Assembly (NCBI GenBank): GCA_965223165.1 | Contig: CBDCVQ010000017.1 | Span: 93,510 to 157,509 of the forward strand | Origin: JABDMH01 sp965223165 | Lineage (GTDB): Bacteria; Bacteroidota; Bacteroidia; Chitinophagales; Saprospiraceae | Direction of reading: 5' to 3' | DNA: 64,000 nt | In this document: positions 1 through 9,516 of the stretch, piece by piece | Numbering within the stretch: the stretch's first letter is position 1 | Layout: each line of letters starts with the position of its first letter | Notes under the pieces: generated by a model | What the model was told of the DNA's origin: nothing | Seen by the model: the letters and a program-made list of their open reading frames with translations, nothing else | Databases searched by the model: none | Program-made: the position numbers and the translations under genes

Positions 1-669
1 CTCAATCTCAAAGGGGCCAAGCCCAAGGTGCAAGACGTATACGGAAAGCCCAAACTACTGCCACTGGAGGCCTACGGGCTAAAGGTCATGTCGATCGGCT
101 TTATCATCGAGCCGGAGCAGGCCGTGGTGCTACGAGGACCGCGGTTGGCTGGTATCATCAAGCAGTTCATCCAGGACTGCTTGTGGCCACCGCTCGATTT
201 TCTCGTGATCGATCTACCGCCGGGCACGGGTGATATTCAGTTGACCTTGGTGCAGACCGTGCCGGTGACGGGGGCGATCATGGTGACCACGCCCCAGCAA
301 GTAGCCGTGGCAGACGCTCGCAAGGCGATGAATATGTTTCTCATGCCGTCAATCAAGGTGCCCATTCTGGGGGTCGTGGAGAATATGTCTTGGTTTACTC
401 CACCTGATCTGCCTGACCGGAGGTACTACCTCTTCGGCCAGGGGGGAGGGGAGCTTTTAGCCCGTGAAAGTGAGACGAAACTGATCGGCCAAATCCCGAT
501 GGAGGAGGCCGTCATGCAGGGGGGCGAGGCCGGTGTACCTGCCGTGCTGAGGGACGAGCATGCACCGATGCAGAAGGTCTGGTTGGACCTGGCTTCAGCT
601 ACACAGAGCCTGGTGGAGGAGCGCAATCGCCAATTGGACCCGACCGAGATAGTCCGCATAAAAACGTAA
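1..669 (+). CDS. mrp: Mrp/ApbC (NBP35-type) iron-sulfur carrier ATPase, 3' part
   Basis: This is the C-terminal part of a P-loop ATPase of the Mrp/ApbC/NBP35 family, which carries Fe-S clusters to apoproteins in the cytoplasm. The frame is open from base 1, so the start and the Walker A motif lie left of the window. The Walker B-like block DLPPGTGD is at bases 211-234, followed by the family signature VENMSWF. Where many Mrp proteins have a CxxC after that signature, this one reads TPPDLPDRRYYLFG without cysteines; I know this variant from Bacteroidota homologs. The nfu-type scaffold gene follows 22 bases downstream, which fits an Fe-S assembly pair. Confidence 0.93.
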   Translation, partial: LNLKGAKPKVQDVYGKPKLLPLEAYGLKVMSIGFIIEPEQAVVLRGPRLAGIIKQFIQDCLWPPLDFLVIDLPPGTGDIQLTLVQTVPVTGAIMVTTPQQVAVADARKAMNMFLMPSIKVPILGVVENMSWFTPPDLPDRRYYLFGQGGGELLARESETKLIGQIPMEEAVMQGGEAGVPAVLRDEHAPMQKVWLDLASATQSLVEERNRQLDPTEIVRIKT

Positions 670-674
670 CTTTG
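667..674 (+). promoter_or_regulatory. TAnnTTTG-type -7 element before nfu
   Basis: TAACTTTG matches the Bacteroidota -7 consensus TAnnTTTG exactly. It lies 17 bases upstream of the nfu ATG and overlaps the mrp stop codon. I see no clear -33 TTTG at the expected distance, so an internal promoter here is only a suggestion. Confidence 0.35.
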
Positions 675-691
675 CAGAGAGCAATCAAGTC

Positions 692-949
692 ATGAATTCA
701 GCTACAAAGGAGAGCTTGATACAAGAGGTGGAATTGGCATTGGACGAGGTCAGACCTTACCTGGCGGTCGATGGCGGCGATATCGAAATCGTCGAGATTA
801 CGGAGGACTACCGGGTAAGAGTGAAGTGGCTGGGCTCCTGTCAGTATTGCAACATGACGGCCATGACGATGCGCGCTGGGGTAGAGGAGACCATCAAAAA
901 TCGAGTTTCAGTGATCAAAGGCGTGGAAGCCATAAACAATCCGAAGTAG
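692..949 (+). CDS. NifU C-terminal-domain (Nfu) Fe-S scaffold protein
   Basis: An 85-residue protein consisting of a single Nfu domain, which holds a [4Fe-4S] cluster between subunits and passes it to target proteins. The two cluster cysteines are C50 and C53 in the typical context GSCQYCNMTAMT, preceded by RPYLAVDGGD. The length fits stand-alone Nfu proteins of Bacteroidota. It follows mrp closely on the same strand, so the two probably act in the same Fe-S delivery step. The ATG at 692 gives a compact, complete domain. Confidence 0.93.
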   Translation: MNSATKESLIQEVELALDEVRPYLAVDGGDIEIVEITEDYRVRVKWLGSCQYCNMTAMTMRAGVEETIKNRVSVIKGVEAINNPK

Positions 950-964
950 TGCCAGCAGGCCCCA

Positions 965-1777
965 ATGACTAGATCCGAGATTTACCATCAGATCCAGCAG
1001 AAACGTTCCTTTCTCTGTGTCGGGCTGGACACCGATCCCTCCAAACTCCCTCCTAGTCTTTCCTCCGATCCAAGGGGTGTGCTCAGATTCAATAAGGCTG
1101 TCATCGATGCCACTCGGGCGCACTGTATCGCGTACAAGATCAATCTGGCCTTTTACGAAGCCATGGGATCCCGTGGTTGGGACATCGTTGGCGAAACCCT
1201 AGCGCACATACCGGATACACACCTCACCATTGCGGATGCAAAGCGAGGCGACATTGGCAACACCTCGCACATGTATGCCAAGACTTTTTTCGAGACCTTT
1301 TCGTTTGATGCCATCACGGTGGCTCCCTACATGGGGTTCGACTCGGTCACACCCTTTCTGGAGTTTGATGGGAAATGGGTGATTGTGCTGGCCCTCACCT
1401 CCAACAAGGGCAGTCGCGATTTTCAGTTCATCAAGGATGGTGACGGCGTACGCCTGTACGAGCATGTGCTCAAAACGGCCATTTCGTGGGGCACTCCCGA
1501 CAATCTCATGTTTGTGGTGGGTGCTACGCAAGAAGCATCGATACAGCAGGTGCGTCAGTTGGCACCCTATCATTTTCTGCTGGTCCCCGGCGTGGGAGCC
1601 CAGGGTGGAAGTTTGACCCAGGTCTACCGGGGAGGTCGCAACAACGAGGTGGGGCTCTTGATAAACTCATCGCGGTCGATCATCTATGCCGGTGGAGATG
1701 ACCCGGCATTCGAAACGCATGTACGCCAGGCGGCGGCCAAGCTGCACAACGAAATGCGTACGCTACTGGACACGTAA
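965..1777 (+). CDS. pyrF: Orotidine 5'-phosphate decarboxylase, long type
   Basis: This enzyme decarboxylates OMP to UMP, the last step of de novo pyrimidine synthesis. The 270-residue length and the motif DAKRGDIGNTS (D91, K93) mark the longer group of OMP decarboxylases rather than the roughly 230-residue E. coli type. The N-terminal FLCVGLDTDPSKLP and the C-terminal VPGVGAQGG region, which contacts phosphate, are both present. The stop overlaps the next start by one base (TAATG). Other pyr genes of this window, pyrR and pyrB, lie about 17 kb away, so the pathway genes are scattered. Confidence 0.95.
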   Translation: MTRSEIYHQIQQKRSFLCVGLDTDPSKLPPSLSSDPRGVLRFNKAVIDATRAHCIAYKINLAFYEAMGSRGWDIVGETLAHIPDTHLTIADAKRGDIGNTSHMYAKTFFETFSFDAITVAPYMGFDSVTPFLEFDGKWVIVLALTSNKGSRDFQFIKDGDGVRLYEHVLKTAISWGTPDNLMFVVGATQEASIQQVRQLAPYHFLLVPGVGAQGGSLTQVYRGGRNNEVGLLINSSRSIIYAGGDDPAFETHVRQAAAKLHNEMRTLLDT

Positions 1778-2154
1778 TGGACGTGGAATCCTTTCGGCTT
1801 TACTGCCTCGCTAAGACCGGGGTGACCGAGGGTTTCCCCTTTGGAGAGGGTGTGCTCGTCTTTAAGGTCCTGGGCAAAATGTTTGCCCTGACCAATCTCG
1901 ATGCCGATGCCTTTGAGGTGAATCTGAAGTGCGAGCCAGACCAGGCGATCGAATGGAGGGCTCGTCATCCCGAGGTGCAGCCCGGCTATCATATGAGCAA
2001 AAAGCATTGGAATACGGTCGATTTTGATGGAGATCTTCCGGAGACCCTCCTTCGGGAGATGGTGGATCGTTCGTATGCGTTGGTGGTGCAGGGACTTCGC
2101 AAGGCAGATCGACAGCGATTGGCAGAGATGAATGACCGCAAGGGGTCCCGATGA
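1777..2154 (+). CDS. MmcQ/YjbR family protein
   Basis: A 125-residue protein with the CyaY-like fold of the MmcQ/YjbR family, often annotated as putative DNA-binding but without an established role. Family features include the N-terminal CLAKTGVTEGFPFGE, the central FKVLGKMFALTN and the late MSKKHWNTVDFDG. Its ATG uses the last base of the pyrF stop, and its end overlaps the next gene by four bases (ATGA), so the three genes are probably co-transcribed. The function is unknown. Confidence 0.85.
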   Translation: MDVESFRLYCLAKTGVTEGFPFGEGVLVFKVLGKMFALTNLDADAFEVNLKCEPDQAIEWRARHPEVQPGYHMSKKHWNTVDFDGDLPETLLREMVDRSYALVVQGLRKADRQRLAEMNDRKGSR

Positions 2155-3200
2155 TTGATTTTCTGGTCGTCGGGCAGGGCCTAGCGGGTACGTTGCTGAC
2201 CCATGCATTGAAAGACCGGGGGCAACGGGTCCTCGTGGTGGACGACCATCATCGGCAGTCATCTACGGCTGTGGCAGCCGGGATTATGAATCCCATCACC
2301 GGCCGGCGATTTGTCAAAAGTTGGATGTATGACACGCTGGTGGATGATGCGTGCAGGTGCTACCGGAGGCTGGAGGAGCGGCTGGGTGTTCAGCTACTGC
2401 ATCCCATGAATGTCCTACGGGTATTTGGAGATCAAAAGGCCGAAAATGATTGGCACGCACGGAGGGGGTCAGATGCCTACGCGCCATACATGCGGGAGGA
2501 GGCGGATCTCGGCGGCTTCGAGGGAAAGGTGAGGCATACGGGACGATACGGAGAGGTGCAAGGGAGCTATCAGGTGAAACTTCTGCCATTGATGCAGCGA
2601 TCTGCAAGGCAATGGGAAGCGGACGGCACCTTGCGCCGGCAGCCTTTCCGGTACGAGGACCTCGTACTCCGGGACGACAGCGCACAATACCATGACATCT
2701 CGGCCAAAGCGGTGGTGTTTTGCGAAGGGCACCAAGTGACCAACAATCCGTGGTTTGGCCCCCTGACGTTGCTGCGAAAGTCCAAGGGCCAGGTACTGCA
2801 CCTAAAGATCCCACACCTGAAGGTCACCAAGATGATCAAACACCGGTATTTCATCGTTCCGATGGACAAGGAGCGCTATTGGTTTGGACCGGCGGATGCT
2901 TGGCAATTTGAGGATGACGCCCCGGACGCTCAAGCACGATCACGTTTGGCCGACGCGGCAGCGCAGATGATCGTCTCACCATTGTCGGTGCTGGACCATC
3001 AAGCCGCCATCCGTCCGACCGTCCGTGACCGAAGACCAATCTTGGGTCGTCATCCGAGCTATTCGTGCCTATATCTATTTAATGGTCTTGGCACCAAGGG
3101 CAGTTCGCTGGGACCGTATTGGGCCGGACGGATGACTGCCCATTTGCTGGATCAGGTCGAGCTGCCTCCGGCCGTACGCCTTGAGCGCTTCATCTCGTAG
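2151..3200 (+). CDS. FAD-dependent oxidoreductase (DAO family)
   Basis: A 349-residue flavoprotein with an N-terminal Rossmann motif GQGLAG (residues 8-13) followed by the ribose-binding acidic end VVDD, typical of D-amino-acid-oxidase-like enzymes. Near the C terminus RPTVRDRRPILG and NGLGTKGSSLGPYW match the second FAD-contacting part of this family. The substrate cannot be told from sequence. ThiO-like, MnmC-like and sarcosine-oxidase-like roles are all possible. The ATG overlaps the preceding gene (ATGA), so translation is probably coupled. Confidence 0.83.
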   Translation: MIDFLVVGQGLAGTLLTHALKDRGQRVLVVDDHHRQSSTAVAAGIMNPITGRRFVKSWMYDTLVDDACRCYRRLEERLGVQLLHPMNVLRVFGDQKAENDWHARRGSDAYAPYMREEADLGGFEGKVRHTGRYGEVQGSYQVKLLPLMQRSARQWEADGTLRRQPFRYEDLVLRDDSAQYHDISAKAVVFCEGHQVTNNPWFGPLTLLRKSKGQVLHLKIPHLKVTKMIKHRYFIVPMDKERYWFGPADAWQFEDDAPDAQARSRLADAAAQMIVSPLSVLDHQAAIRPTVRDRRPILGRHPSYSCLYLFNGLGTKGSSLGPYWAGRMTAHLLDQVELPPAVRLERFIS

Positions 3201-3305
3201 TTAGGAGAAGGCCACAGAATGGTTAACCTTGTGTTAAGAAGAAAGACAATTTGTGTGGAGCGGCTAGCGATTGAATCCTATCTGTAGCAAAAGCGTTGGA
3301 TAAGA

Positions 3306-6300
3306 ATGATGACTTTCAAAGGAGCCAAAGCACTAGGGGCGGTGTGCATCTTACTTGCCCTGCTGGGATTTCATTGCAAAACTGCCGTTGCACCAACCAA
3401 ACCAACCATGAAGGAGCCACACATCTCTTGGAGTGCCGTCGATTCACTAGAAGCCGAAGGGCTGCCCAAGAGCGCGCTTGAGGAAGTCTTACGCATCAAG
3501 CAGACGGCAGCCAGTCGGCAGGCATGGGCGCAGTACATCAAAGCCATTGTCTACGAGAACAAGTTTCGCATAGGCACCGAAGAAGATGGATGGATCAAGT
3601 CGATCGTCCGCATGGAAAATGAGTTGAGCAAATTGCCCGAACCCGCCAGATCGGTCTTGCATTCCTATTTGGGCGAAGCTGTGGGTCAGTATCTCATGGC
3701 CAACCACTGGACGATTAGCCAGCGACAGACCCGGGCCAACTCGGATGACGACATAGCGACGATGTCTGTCGATGCCTTGCAGCGCAAGGCCTTGGAGCAC
3801 TATCGGGCTTCCTTGGCTTGGCCGGGCCTGCGGGAGTCAAGCTTGGAGCAGTTTGATGTGTTGATCAGTGCCCCAGATACCAGCAGCGACCGCTCACCTT
3901 GGCTGTATCCATTGTTGGCCAGACGACAGTTGGACTTTTTGAGCACCCACCATCGGCAGGCCCATCAACCATTGCAGGCATTTCAGGTGGACAAGGAGGT
4001 CTATTTTGCGCCGGCCAGGGACTTTATCAATCTCACCTTCCAGACACCAGACAGCTTGTCTTTTGATCGCTTGTCGCTGATCCTCTATCGGGATATCATA
4101 CAGTTTCATCACGAGCGATCCGAGATAGCTGAGGCGACCCGAGCGGATCTGCGACGACTCCAGTTTGCCTTTGATCGCGGGGCCAATTTGTCCAAGGAAA
4201 GATTGCATCGGATGGCCTTGGCACGCCTAATGGCCCAGGTGAAGGATCTACCCATCTCGACGGCCGTGGCCCATCGGTGGTCCCTAGCTGTACAGGGACA
4301 GGGGGATTCCATCTCTTTGGTGGAGGCACATCGTATCTGCCAGGAGGCACTGGAGCGATTTCCGGACGCTCCAGATGCTGGACTTTGCCATGGACGGATC
4401 GCGGAGATTGAAAGAAAGCACTTGTCTATTGTCGCCGAAGAGGTGAACATCCCGGGCGAGAACATGCTGCTCAAGGTGCATTATCGCAATCACAATCAGC
4501 TCCACCTCAAGGTGGTCCGGCTGGAGGAATCGGAAGTGGGGCAGTATGAGCGCCTGGCGTACGACGATCGATTGCCCTTTTTGCATGCCCGGCCGCAGGT
4601 GCACAGTGACCATCTGGAGCTTGCCTTGCCCGTCGACTATCGAGAGCACACCACCGAGGTAAAACTTCCCGGTTTGCCAGCCGGGTATTACGTCATCCTT
4701 GTCGGCTCGGATGCGCAACTGATGCCTGAAGGTCAGGCCGTTCGAGTCGCATCTCTGCGGGTGTCGCAATTAGCCTATGCGCATCTAAGTGGCAGCGGCT
4801 CACCGTCCTTGGTGGTCTTTGATCGCCAGTCGGGATGGCCCTTGCCAGGCGTGCAGGTGCAATGGTACACACAGCACTACGATAGTCGGCGAGGACTGAC
4901 CACCCACCAAGAAATCGGAAGAGATATCTCGGACGAAGATGGATTGGTCTCCCTTCCTTCGAGCGGTCGGCATCATTATTACGTACGCCTCTCGCTGGGG
5001 GATGACTGGCTAAGCATGGGTGAAGGTTACAGCTCGTATCAGCGCCCAAGCCAGCCTCGTCATCGCTCAGCGGTCAACTTCTTCACGGACCGGGCTATTT
5101 ACCGCCCGGGCCAACCCTTGCATTTCAAAGGGCTATTGATCGATTTTGAGGAAGGCATGCCAAGGATTGCGCCGGAAGAGGACGTGACCATCACCTTGTA
5201 TGATGGCAACGGCCAGGCGTACGAGACGTTGTCGCTACAGAGCAACGCATTTGGATCAGTTAGTGGGACCTTTACCTTGCCGACGGTTGGCCTGAGAGGC
5301 TCGATGTCGTTGGGCTCTGATCGAGCACGGGACCGACACCCGGTGCGTGTCGAGGAGTACAAGCGCCCCACCTTCAAGGTCTCCTTTGATACATTGCCAG
5401 CGGTGGTACTGGGCGATACCGTGGAAGTCAGTGGCGAGATTCAAAGCTACGCGGGTGTGCCCTTAAGCGGTGTTCCGGCCAGCTTTCGCGTGGTGCGAAA
5501 GACGCAGTTTCCCTTTCGGCCTTGGTGGGGATTTCGCATGCCCTTTCCGCAAGGTCCGGACAAAGAAATCGCCCAGGGGGTGGTGTCGTCCGACCAGGGA
5601 GGCAAGTTCACCTTGCGCTTTGTAGCTGGAGCCGACCAGACCATAGATCGCGAGATGCGGCCGATCTTCACATTCGAGATTTGGGCCGATGCCACGGATA
5701 TTAATGGCGAAACCCAGACGGGGCGACAAAGTATCCAAGCCGGCTACGAGCCCTTTGTGGTGCACCTGGACCTCGAGTCATCCTATCGGCTGGGAGAACT
5801 CTCGACCCTGCCTATACAGGCGCTTTCATACCAGCAAGTACCCATCGATGTCCGTGGCAGCGTACGTGTTCAACGGTTGCGCAATCCATCGTCGTGGAAA
5901 AGGCCGCGGCATTGGGCGATGCCTGACCAGCCATGGATGACTCCGGACGATTTTGCCGAGCACTTTCCCATGTATGATTACGCTACGATCACACCTGACC
6001 AGTGGGAGATGGTCGATGAGCGGGTGGTTGCCTTTGATGCCGGCCGCAAGCCCGAGATCGACCTTGCAGATGTACTGTCTGGCGTAGGCTATTATCGCAT
6101 CACCTGCGCTGCTACGGATAGCCAAGGTAGGTCCGTGACCGTCTCCAAGACACTGCATCTCGATGATCCCCACAGCGACTTTGTGCCTTCTGAAGAGCTG
6201 CTTGTGGCCAGGCTGGACCAGGACACGTATCAACCTGGGGATACGGTAGAGCTGACATTAGGTGTTGCTATGCCCGGACGAATCCTGCTGCAAGAAGATA

Positions 6301-9269
6301 GAAGGCAAGCTGGTCCAGGGCTCAAGTGGGTGGACGTGCAGCGTTGGTCTAAACAGTCCATTGTCCTCACGGAACAAGACCGGGGCGGCCTATACCTGCA
6401 TGTGTTCTTTGCCTACAGCAACCGGACGGTATCCCGGCAGATCCATGTGCCGGTGCCTTGGACAAATAAAGAACTGGACGTGAGCATCACCCGAATCAAC
6501 AACAAGATCCAGCCGGGCAGCCCTCAGGAGATCGAGCTGAAAATCGCAGGACCTGGCGGTGAGGCCCTGGCTGCCGAACTGGTCTTGGGAATGTATGATG
6601 CATCCCTGGACGCTTTTGTCCCCCATCGCTGGCAGGCCCAATTATTTACGCTCTACTCCGCAACCCTGTACTCTCGGGCGGTGGGGTTTGGCACGGTTCA
6701 CGATCAGGGCTTTCAGGAGGGGTGGAATCCGACACCAAAGGGTGCCACGTATTACAACCCACCTCAGCTCAGGTGGTTTAGGTATCCCCTACAGGGGCGT
6801 AGATTCATGCGGGCGATGGAGGATGGCATTGTGGCTCCGATGACGGCAGAAGCCGTACCGCCTGACGTTCAGGAGAGCTTGTCGGACGCATCCGCAAAAT
6901 CATCCAGGGGCCCAGTGGAGTCAGCCGTGGCCATCAAAGACGTACCTGTGCGATCAGACTTTGCCGAGACGGTCTTCTTCTATCCGCACCTTCGCACCAA
7001 CGCGCAGGGCGAAGTGGTGGTAACCTTCACGGCAAATGATGCCCTCACGACCTGGCGATTGCTGGCTTTTGCACATTCTGTCGAGTTGGCCTCCGGCCTG
7101 CAGATGGCTGAGGTGATCAGTCAGAAAGACCTGATGGTCACTACCAATCAGCCTCGGTTCCTTCGCGTCGGTGACCGGATCGAGCTCTCCGCCAAAATTG
7201 ACCACTTGCTGGATCATAGTACGGAAGGCATAGCAGATCTGGAGCTGAGGGATGCACTCACTGAAGAGGTCTTGACATCTAGCATCTTGCGGAGCAGTCA
7301 GAAGCAGCACTTTCGTATGGAAGCAGGTGGTTCTGCTCGTGTATCGTGGACACTACAGATCCCCACGGGATTGCGGGCTCCCTTGGAATATCGGATTCGC
7401 GCGACGAGTGGATACTATGCGGATGCAGAGCAAGGCCTGATCCCCATCCTCGAAAACCGAAAGCTGGTGACAGAAACGCTGGTAATGCATGTGAGAGGCG
7501 GCACCCAGAGGCAGTATGCCTTTGATCGTATGCGACAACATGCCTCCCCTACGCTGGAGCACGAATCCTACACGATCGAATACACGTCTCACCCCATCTG
7601 GCATGCGATCAAGGCATTGCCCTATCTCATGGAAAACCCTTATGAATGTACCGAGCAGGTATTTAATCGGCTGTATGCCAACACTCTGGGGGCTCATATC
7701 GTCGAAAGCTTTCCGAGAGTAGAGAATACGTTGAAAGCTTGGGCGCAGGAGGGCGACCTACAGAGTCCACTTGTGACCAACCCCACCCTAAAGTCCGCGC
7801 TGATCGAAGAGACGCCCTGGGTGGCAGAGGCTGCCGAGGAGAAGTTGCAGCAGCAGCGGCTCGCTTGGCTCTTCGATAGAAATCGGATGAATGCGGAATG
7901 GCGACAACTCAGCGATCGACTGGTCCAGTATCAAAACAGCGACGGCGGCTTCCCCTGGTTTCCCGGTGGGAGGAGCCATGTCTTTATCACGCAGTATTTG
8001 TTGGAGGGGATCGCCCGGTTGCAAGGATTTGACCGTCCCCTGGAGTGGACGACCGGCATGGTAGCGCAGGCAATACCCTTCCTGGATGCCGAGGTGGCCA
8101 GATACTACTGGCAGATTGAGAAAAACGTGTCCAAAGGGAATACTACCTGGACCCATGATCACCTGAATGCCACGATCATCCACTATGCATTTGTGCGCCA
8201 GATGTATCTCACTTCAAATCCGCTACCTGGCCACCTGGACAAGATCTGGTCCTTCCTGATGGATCAGCTAGAACGACATTGGCTAGCGCAACCGCTGTAT
8301 AGTCAGGGTCTGATCTCTCTCACGCTCCAACGATCCGGACTGGATGAGACCGCTGCGACTTTGCTGGCATCGTTCAAAGAACGGCTCTTGGTCAAGCCCG
8401 ATCTAGGTGCCTATTGGCCCTACGAATATGGCATGCGATGGTATCAACTACCCATCGAGACCCATACACTCATGATTGAGGTCTTTGACGAATTGGATGG
8501 GGATGCATCCATGACGGACGAATTGCGACTCTGGCTGCTCAATCACAAACGGACTAACCGATGGGAGAGCACCAAGGCCACGGCGGCGGCGGTGTCTGTC
8601 CTTACCCGTACGGAGAGGGGATGGCCCTTGGATCAACAGTCGGTCACGATTAAGCTCGGGGCAGAGTCCTTGCCAAGCGAGGCACTGCAGGCAGGTACGC
8701 TCTACGGCAAGACCAGGATCGAGGGTCGCGATATTAAGGCCGAGATGGCTGACATCGCGGTCAGCAATCCCAACCAGGGCGTGATGTGGGGTGCGGCCTA
8801 CTGGCAGTACTTTGAAGACTTGGAGAAGATCGAAGCCAGCGGCGATCATCCCATGCGCATTGACAAGTCGATCTTCCGCAAGCGCTTGACCGAGCGAGGT
8901 CCGGTCCTGGAGCAAGCCAACGATCTTACGCCGGGAGACGAGTTGGTGGTTCGGTTGGTCATAGAGACAGACCGGGATATCGAGTTTGTCCACATCAAAG
9001 ACCAGCGCTGCGCCGGCCTGGAGCCGATGCAAACGTTGAGTAAGTACCATTGGCAGTCCGGGCTTGGATATTACATGAGCGCGGGCGATCTCGCGACCGA
9101 CTTCTTTGTGGACTGGCTGCCTAGGGGCAAGCACGTGCTGGAGTACGGTCTTCGGGTAAGCCAGGGTGGCGATTTTTCCGCAGGTGTAGCCACGATGCAG
9201 TCGATGTATGCGCCGGAGTTTGCCGCCCATAGCGGGGGCACACGCATGGTCATTGGACAGCAGCAATAA
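3306..9269 (+). CDS. Bacterial alpha-2-macroglobulin-like protein (thioester type), probable lipoprotein
   Basis: A 1987-residue envelope protein of the alpha-2-macroglobulin family, thought to trap or inhibit proteases in the periplasm. The N terminus has a hydrophobic signal followed by a cysteine (C24). The lipobox GFHC is unusual because histidine precedes the cysteine, so lipidation is likely but not certain. A macroglobulin segment with TDRAIYRPGQPLHFKG lies near residue 596. The A2M domain starts around residue 1217 with VFFYPHLRTNAQGEVVVTF. The thioester motif CTEQ is at C1448 and is followed by an alpha/alpha-toroid-like region containing DGGFPWFPGG. No PbpC-type transpeptidase partner is adjacent. 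The gene stands alone between short intergenic stretches. Confidence 0.93.
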   Translation: MMTFKGAKALGAVCILLALLGFHCKTAVAPTKPTMKEPHISWSAVDSLEAEGLPKSALEEVLRIKQTAASRQAWAQYIKAIVYENKFRIGTEEDGWIKSIVRMENELSKLPEPARSVLHSYLGEAVGQYLMANHWTISQRQTRANSDDDIATMSVDALQRKALEHYRASLAWPGLRESSLEQFDVLISAPDTSSDRSPWLYPLLARRQLDFLSTHHRQAHQPLQAFQVDKEVYFAPARDFINLTFQTPDSLSFDRLSLILYRDIIQFHHERSEIAEATRADLRRLQFAFDRGANLSKERLHRMALARLMAQVKDLPISTAVAHRWSLAVQGQGDSISLVEAHRICQEALERFPDAPDAGLCHGRIAEIERKHLSIVAEEVNIPGENMLLKVHYRNHNQLHLKVVRLEESEVGQYERLAYDDRLPFLHARPQVHSDHLELALPVDYREHTTEVKLPGLPAGYYVILVGSDAQLMPEGQAVRVASLRVSQLAYAHLSGSGSPSLVVFDRQSGWPLPGVQVQWYTQHYDSRRGLTTHQEIGRDISDEDGLVSLPSSGRHHYYVRLSLGDDWLSMGEGYSSYQRPSQPRHRSAVNFFTDRAIYRPGQPLHFKGLLIDFEEGMPRIAPEEDVTITLYDGNGQAYETLSLQSNAFGSVSGTFTLPTVGLRGSMSLGSDRARDRHPVRVEEYKRPTFKVSFDTLPAVVLGDTVEVSGEIQSYAGVPLSGVPASFRVVRKTQFPFRPWWGFRMPFPQGPDKEIAQGVVSSDQGGKFTLRFVAGADQTIDREMRPIFTFEIWADATDINGETQTGRQSIQAGYEPFVVHLDLESSYRLGELSTLPIQALSYQQVPIDVRGSVRVQRLRNPSSWKRPRHWAMPDQPWMTPDDFAEHFPMYDYATITPDQWEMVDERVVAFDAGRKPEIDLADVLSGVGYYRITCAATDSQGRSVTVSKTLHLDDPHSDFVPSEELLVARLDQDTYQPGDTVELTLGVAMPGRILLQEDRRQAGPGLKWVDVQRWSKQSIVLTEQDRGGLYLHVFFAYSNRTVSRQIHVPVPWTNKELDVSITRINNKIQPGSPQEIELKIAGPGGEALAAELVLGMYDASLDAFVPHRWQAQLFTLYSATLYSRAVGFGTVHDQGFQEGWNPTPKGATYYNPPQLRWFRYPLQGRRFMRAMEDGIVAPMTAEAVPPDVQESLSDASAKSSRGPVESAVAIKDVPVRSDFAETVFFYPHLRTNAQGEVVVTFTANDALTTWRLLAFAHSVELASGLQMAEVISQKDLMVTTNQPRFLRVGDRIELSAKIDHLLDHSTEGIADLELRDALTEEVLTSSILRSSQKQHFRMEAGGSARVSWTLQIPTGLRAPLEYRIRATSGYYADAEQGLIPILENRKLVTETLVMHVRGGTQRQYAFDRMRQHASPTLEHESYTIEYTSHPIWHAIKALPYLMENPYECTEQVFNRLYANTLGAHIVESFPRVENTLKAWAQEGDLQSPLVTNPTLKSALIEETPWVAEAAEEKLQQQRLAWLFDRNRMNAEWRQLSDRLVQYQNSDGGFPWFPGGRSHVFITQYLLEGIARLQGFDRPLEWTTGMVAQAIPFLDAEVARYYWQIEKNVSKGNTTWTHDHLNATIIHYAFVRQMYLTSNPLPGHLDKIWSFLMDQLERHWLAQPLYSQGLISLTLQRSGLDETAATLLASFKERLLVKPDLGAYWPYEYGMRWYQLPIETHTLMIEVFDELDGDASMTDELRLWLLNHKRTNRWESTKATAAAVSVLTRTERGWPLDQQSVTIKLGAESLPSEALQAGTLYGKTRIEGRDIKAEMADIAVSNPNQGVMWGAAYWQYFEDLEKIEASGDHPMRIDKSIFRKRLTERGPVLEQANDLTPGDELVVRLVIETDRDIEFVHIKDQRCAGLEPMQTLSKYHWQSGLGYYMSAGDLATDFFVDWLPRGKHVLEYGLRVSQGGDFSAGVATMQSMYAPEFAAHSGGTRMVIGQQQ

Positions 9270-9272
9270 AAA

Positions 9273-9297
9273 AAGCTGCCTTCAGCGAAGACAGCTT
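9273..9297 (+). terminator. Hairpin after the alpha-2-macroglobulin gene
   Basis: AAGCTG and CAGCTT form the base of a stem, continued by CTTC/GAAG after one mismatch, with a three-base loop. The run of A lies on the 5' side, so the U-tract of a classical terminator would be on the minus-strand transcript. It starts only a few bases after the stop, so it probably ends or protects the plus-strand mRNA. Confidence 0.5.
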
Positions 9298-9516
9298 GTA
9301 CACTCAAAACCCGTAGAAAAAATCTCTTGGATAGATCGGAGTCTAAGGTTAAATATACAACTAAATTGTCAATGAAACAGTCTCAATGTTGCTATTGTTA
9401 TACCTAAATACAATAAGTCTTACTAATAAGGTATCCGCGAACACCGCTATACGTTCGTCGATAATCCTTCAGGGTACCATGCAATCTTTCTACATTTAGC
9501 CATCTAAGACAAGGGT

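Noticed and set aside
8448..9266. Minus-strand open frame of 272 codons
   Set aside because: Fully inside and antisense to the alpha-2-macroglobulin gene; no motif supports it.
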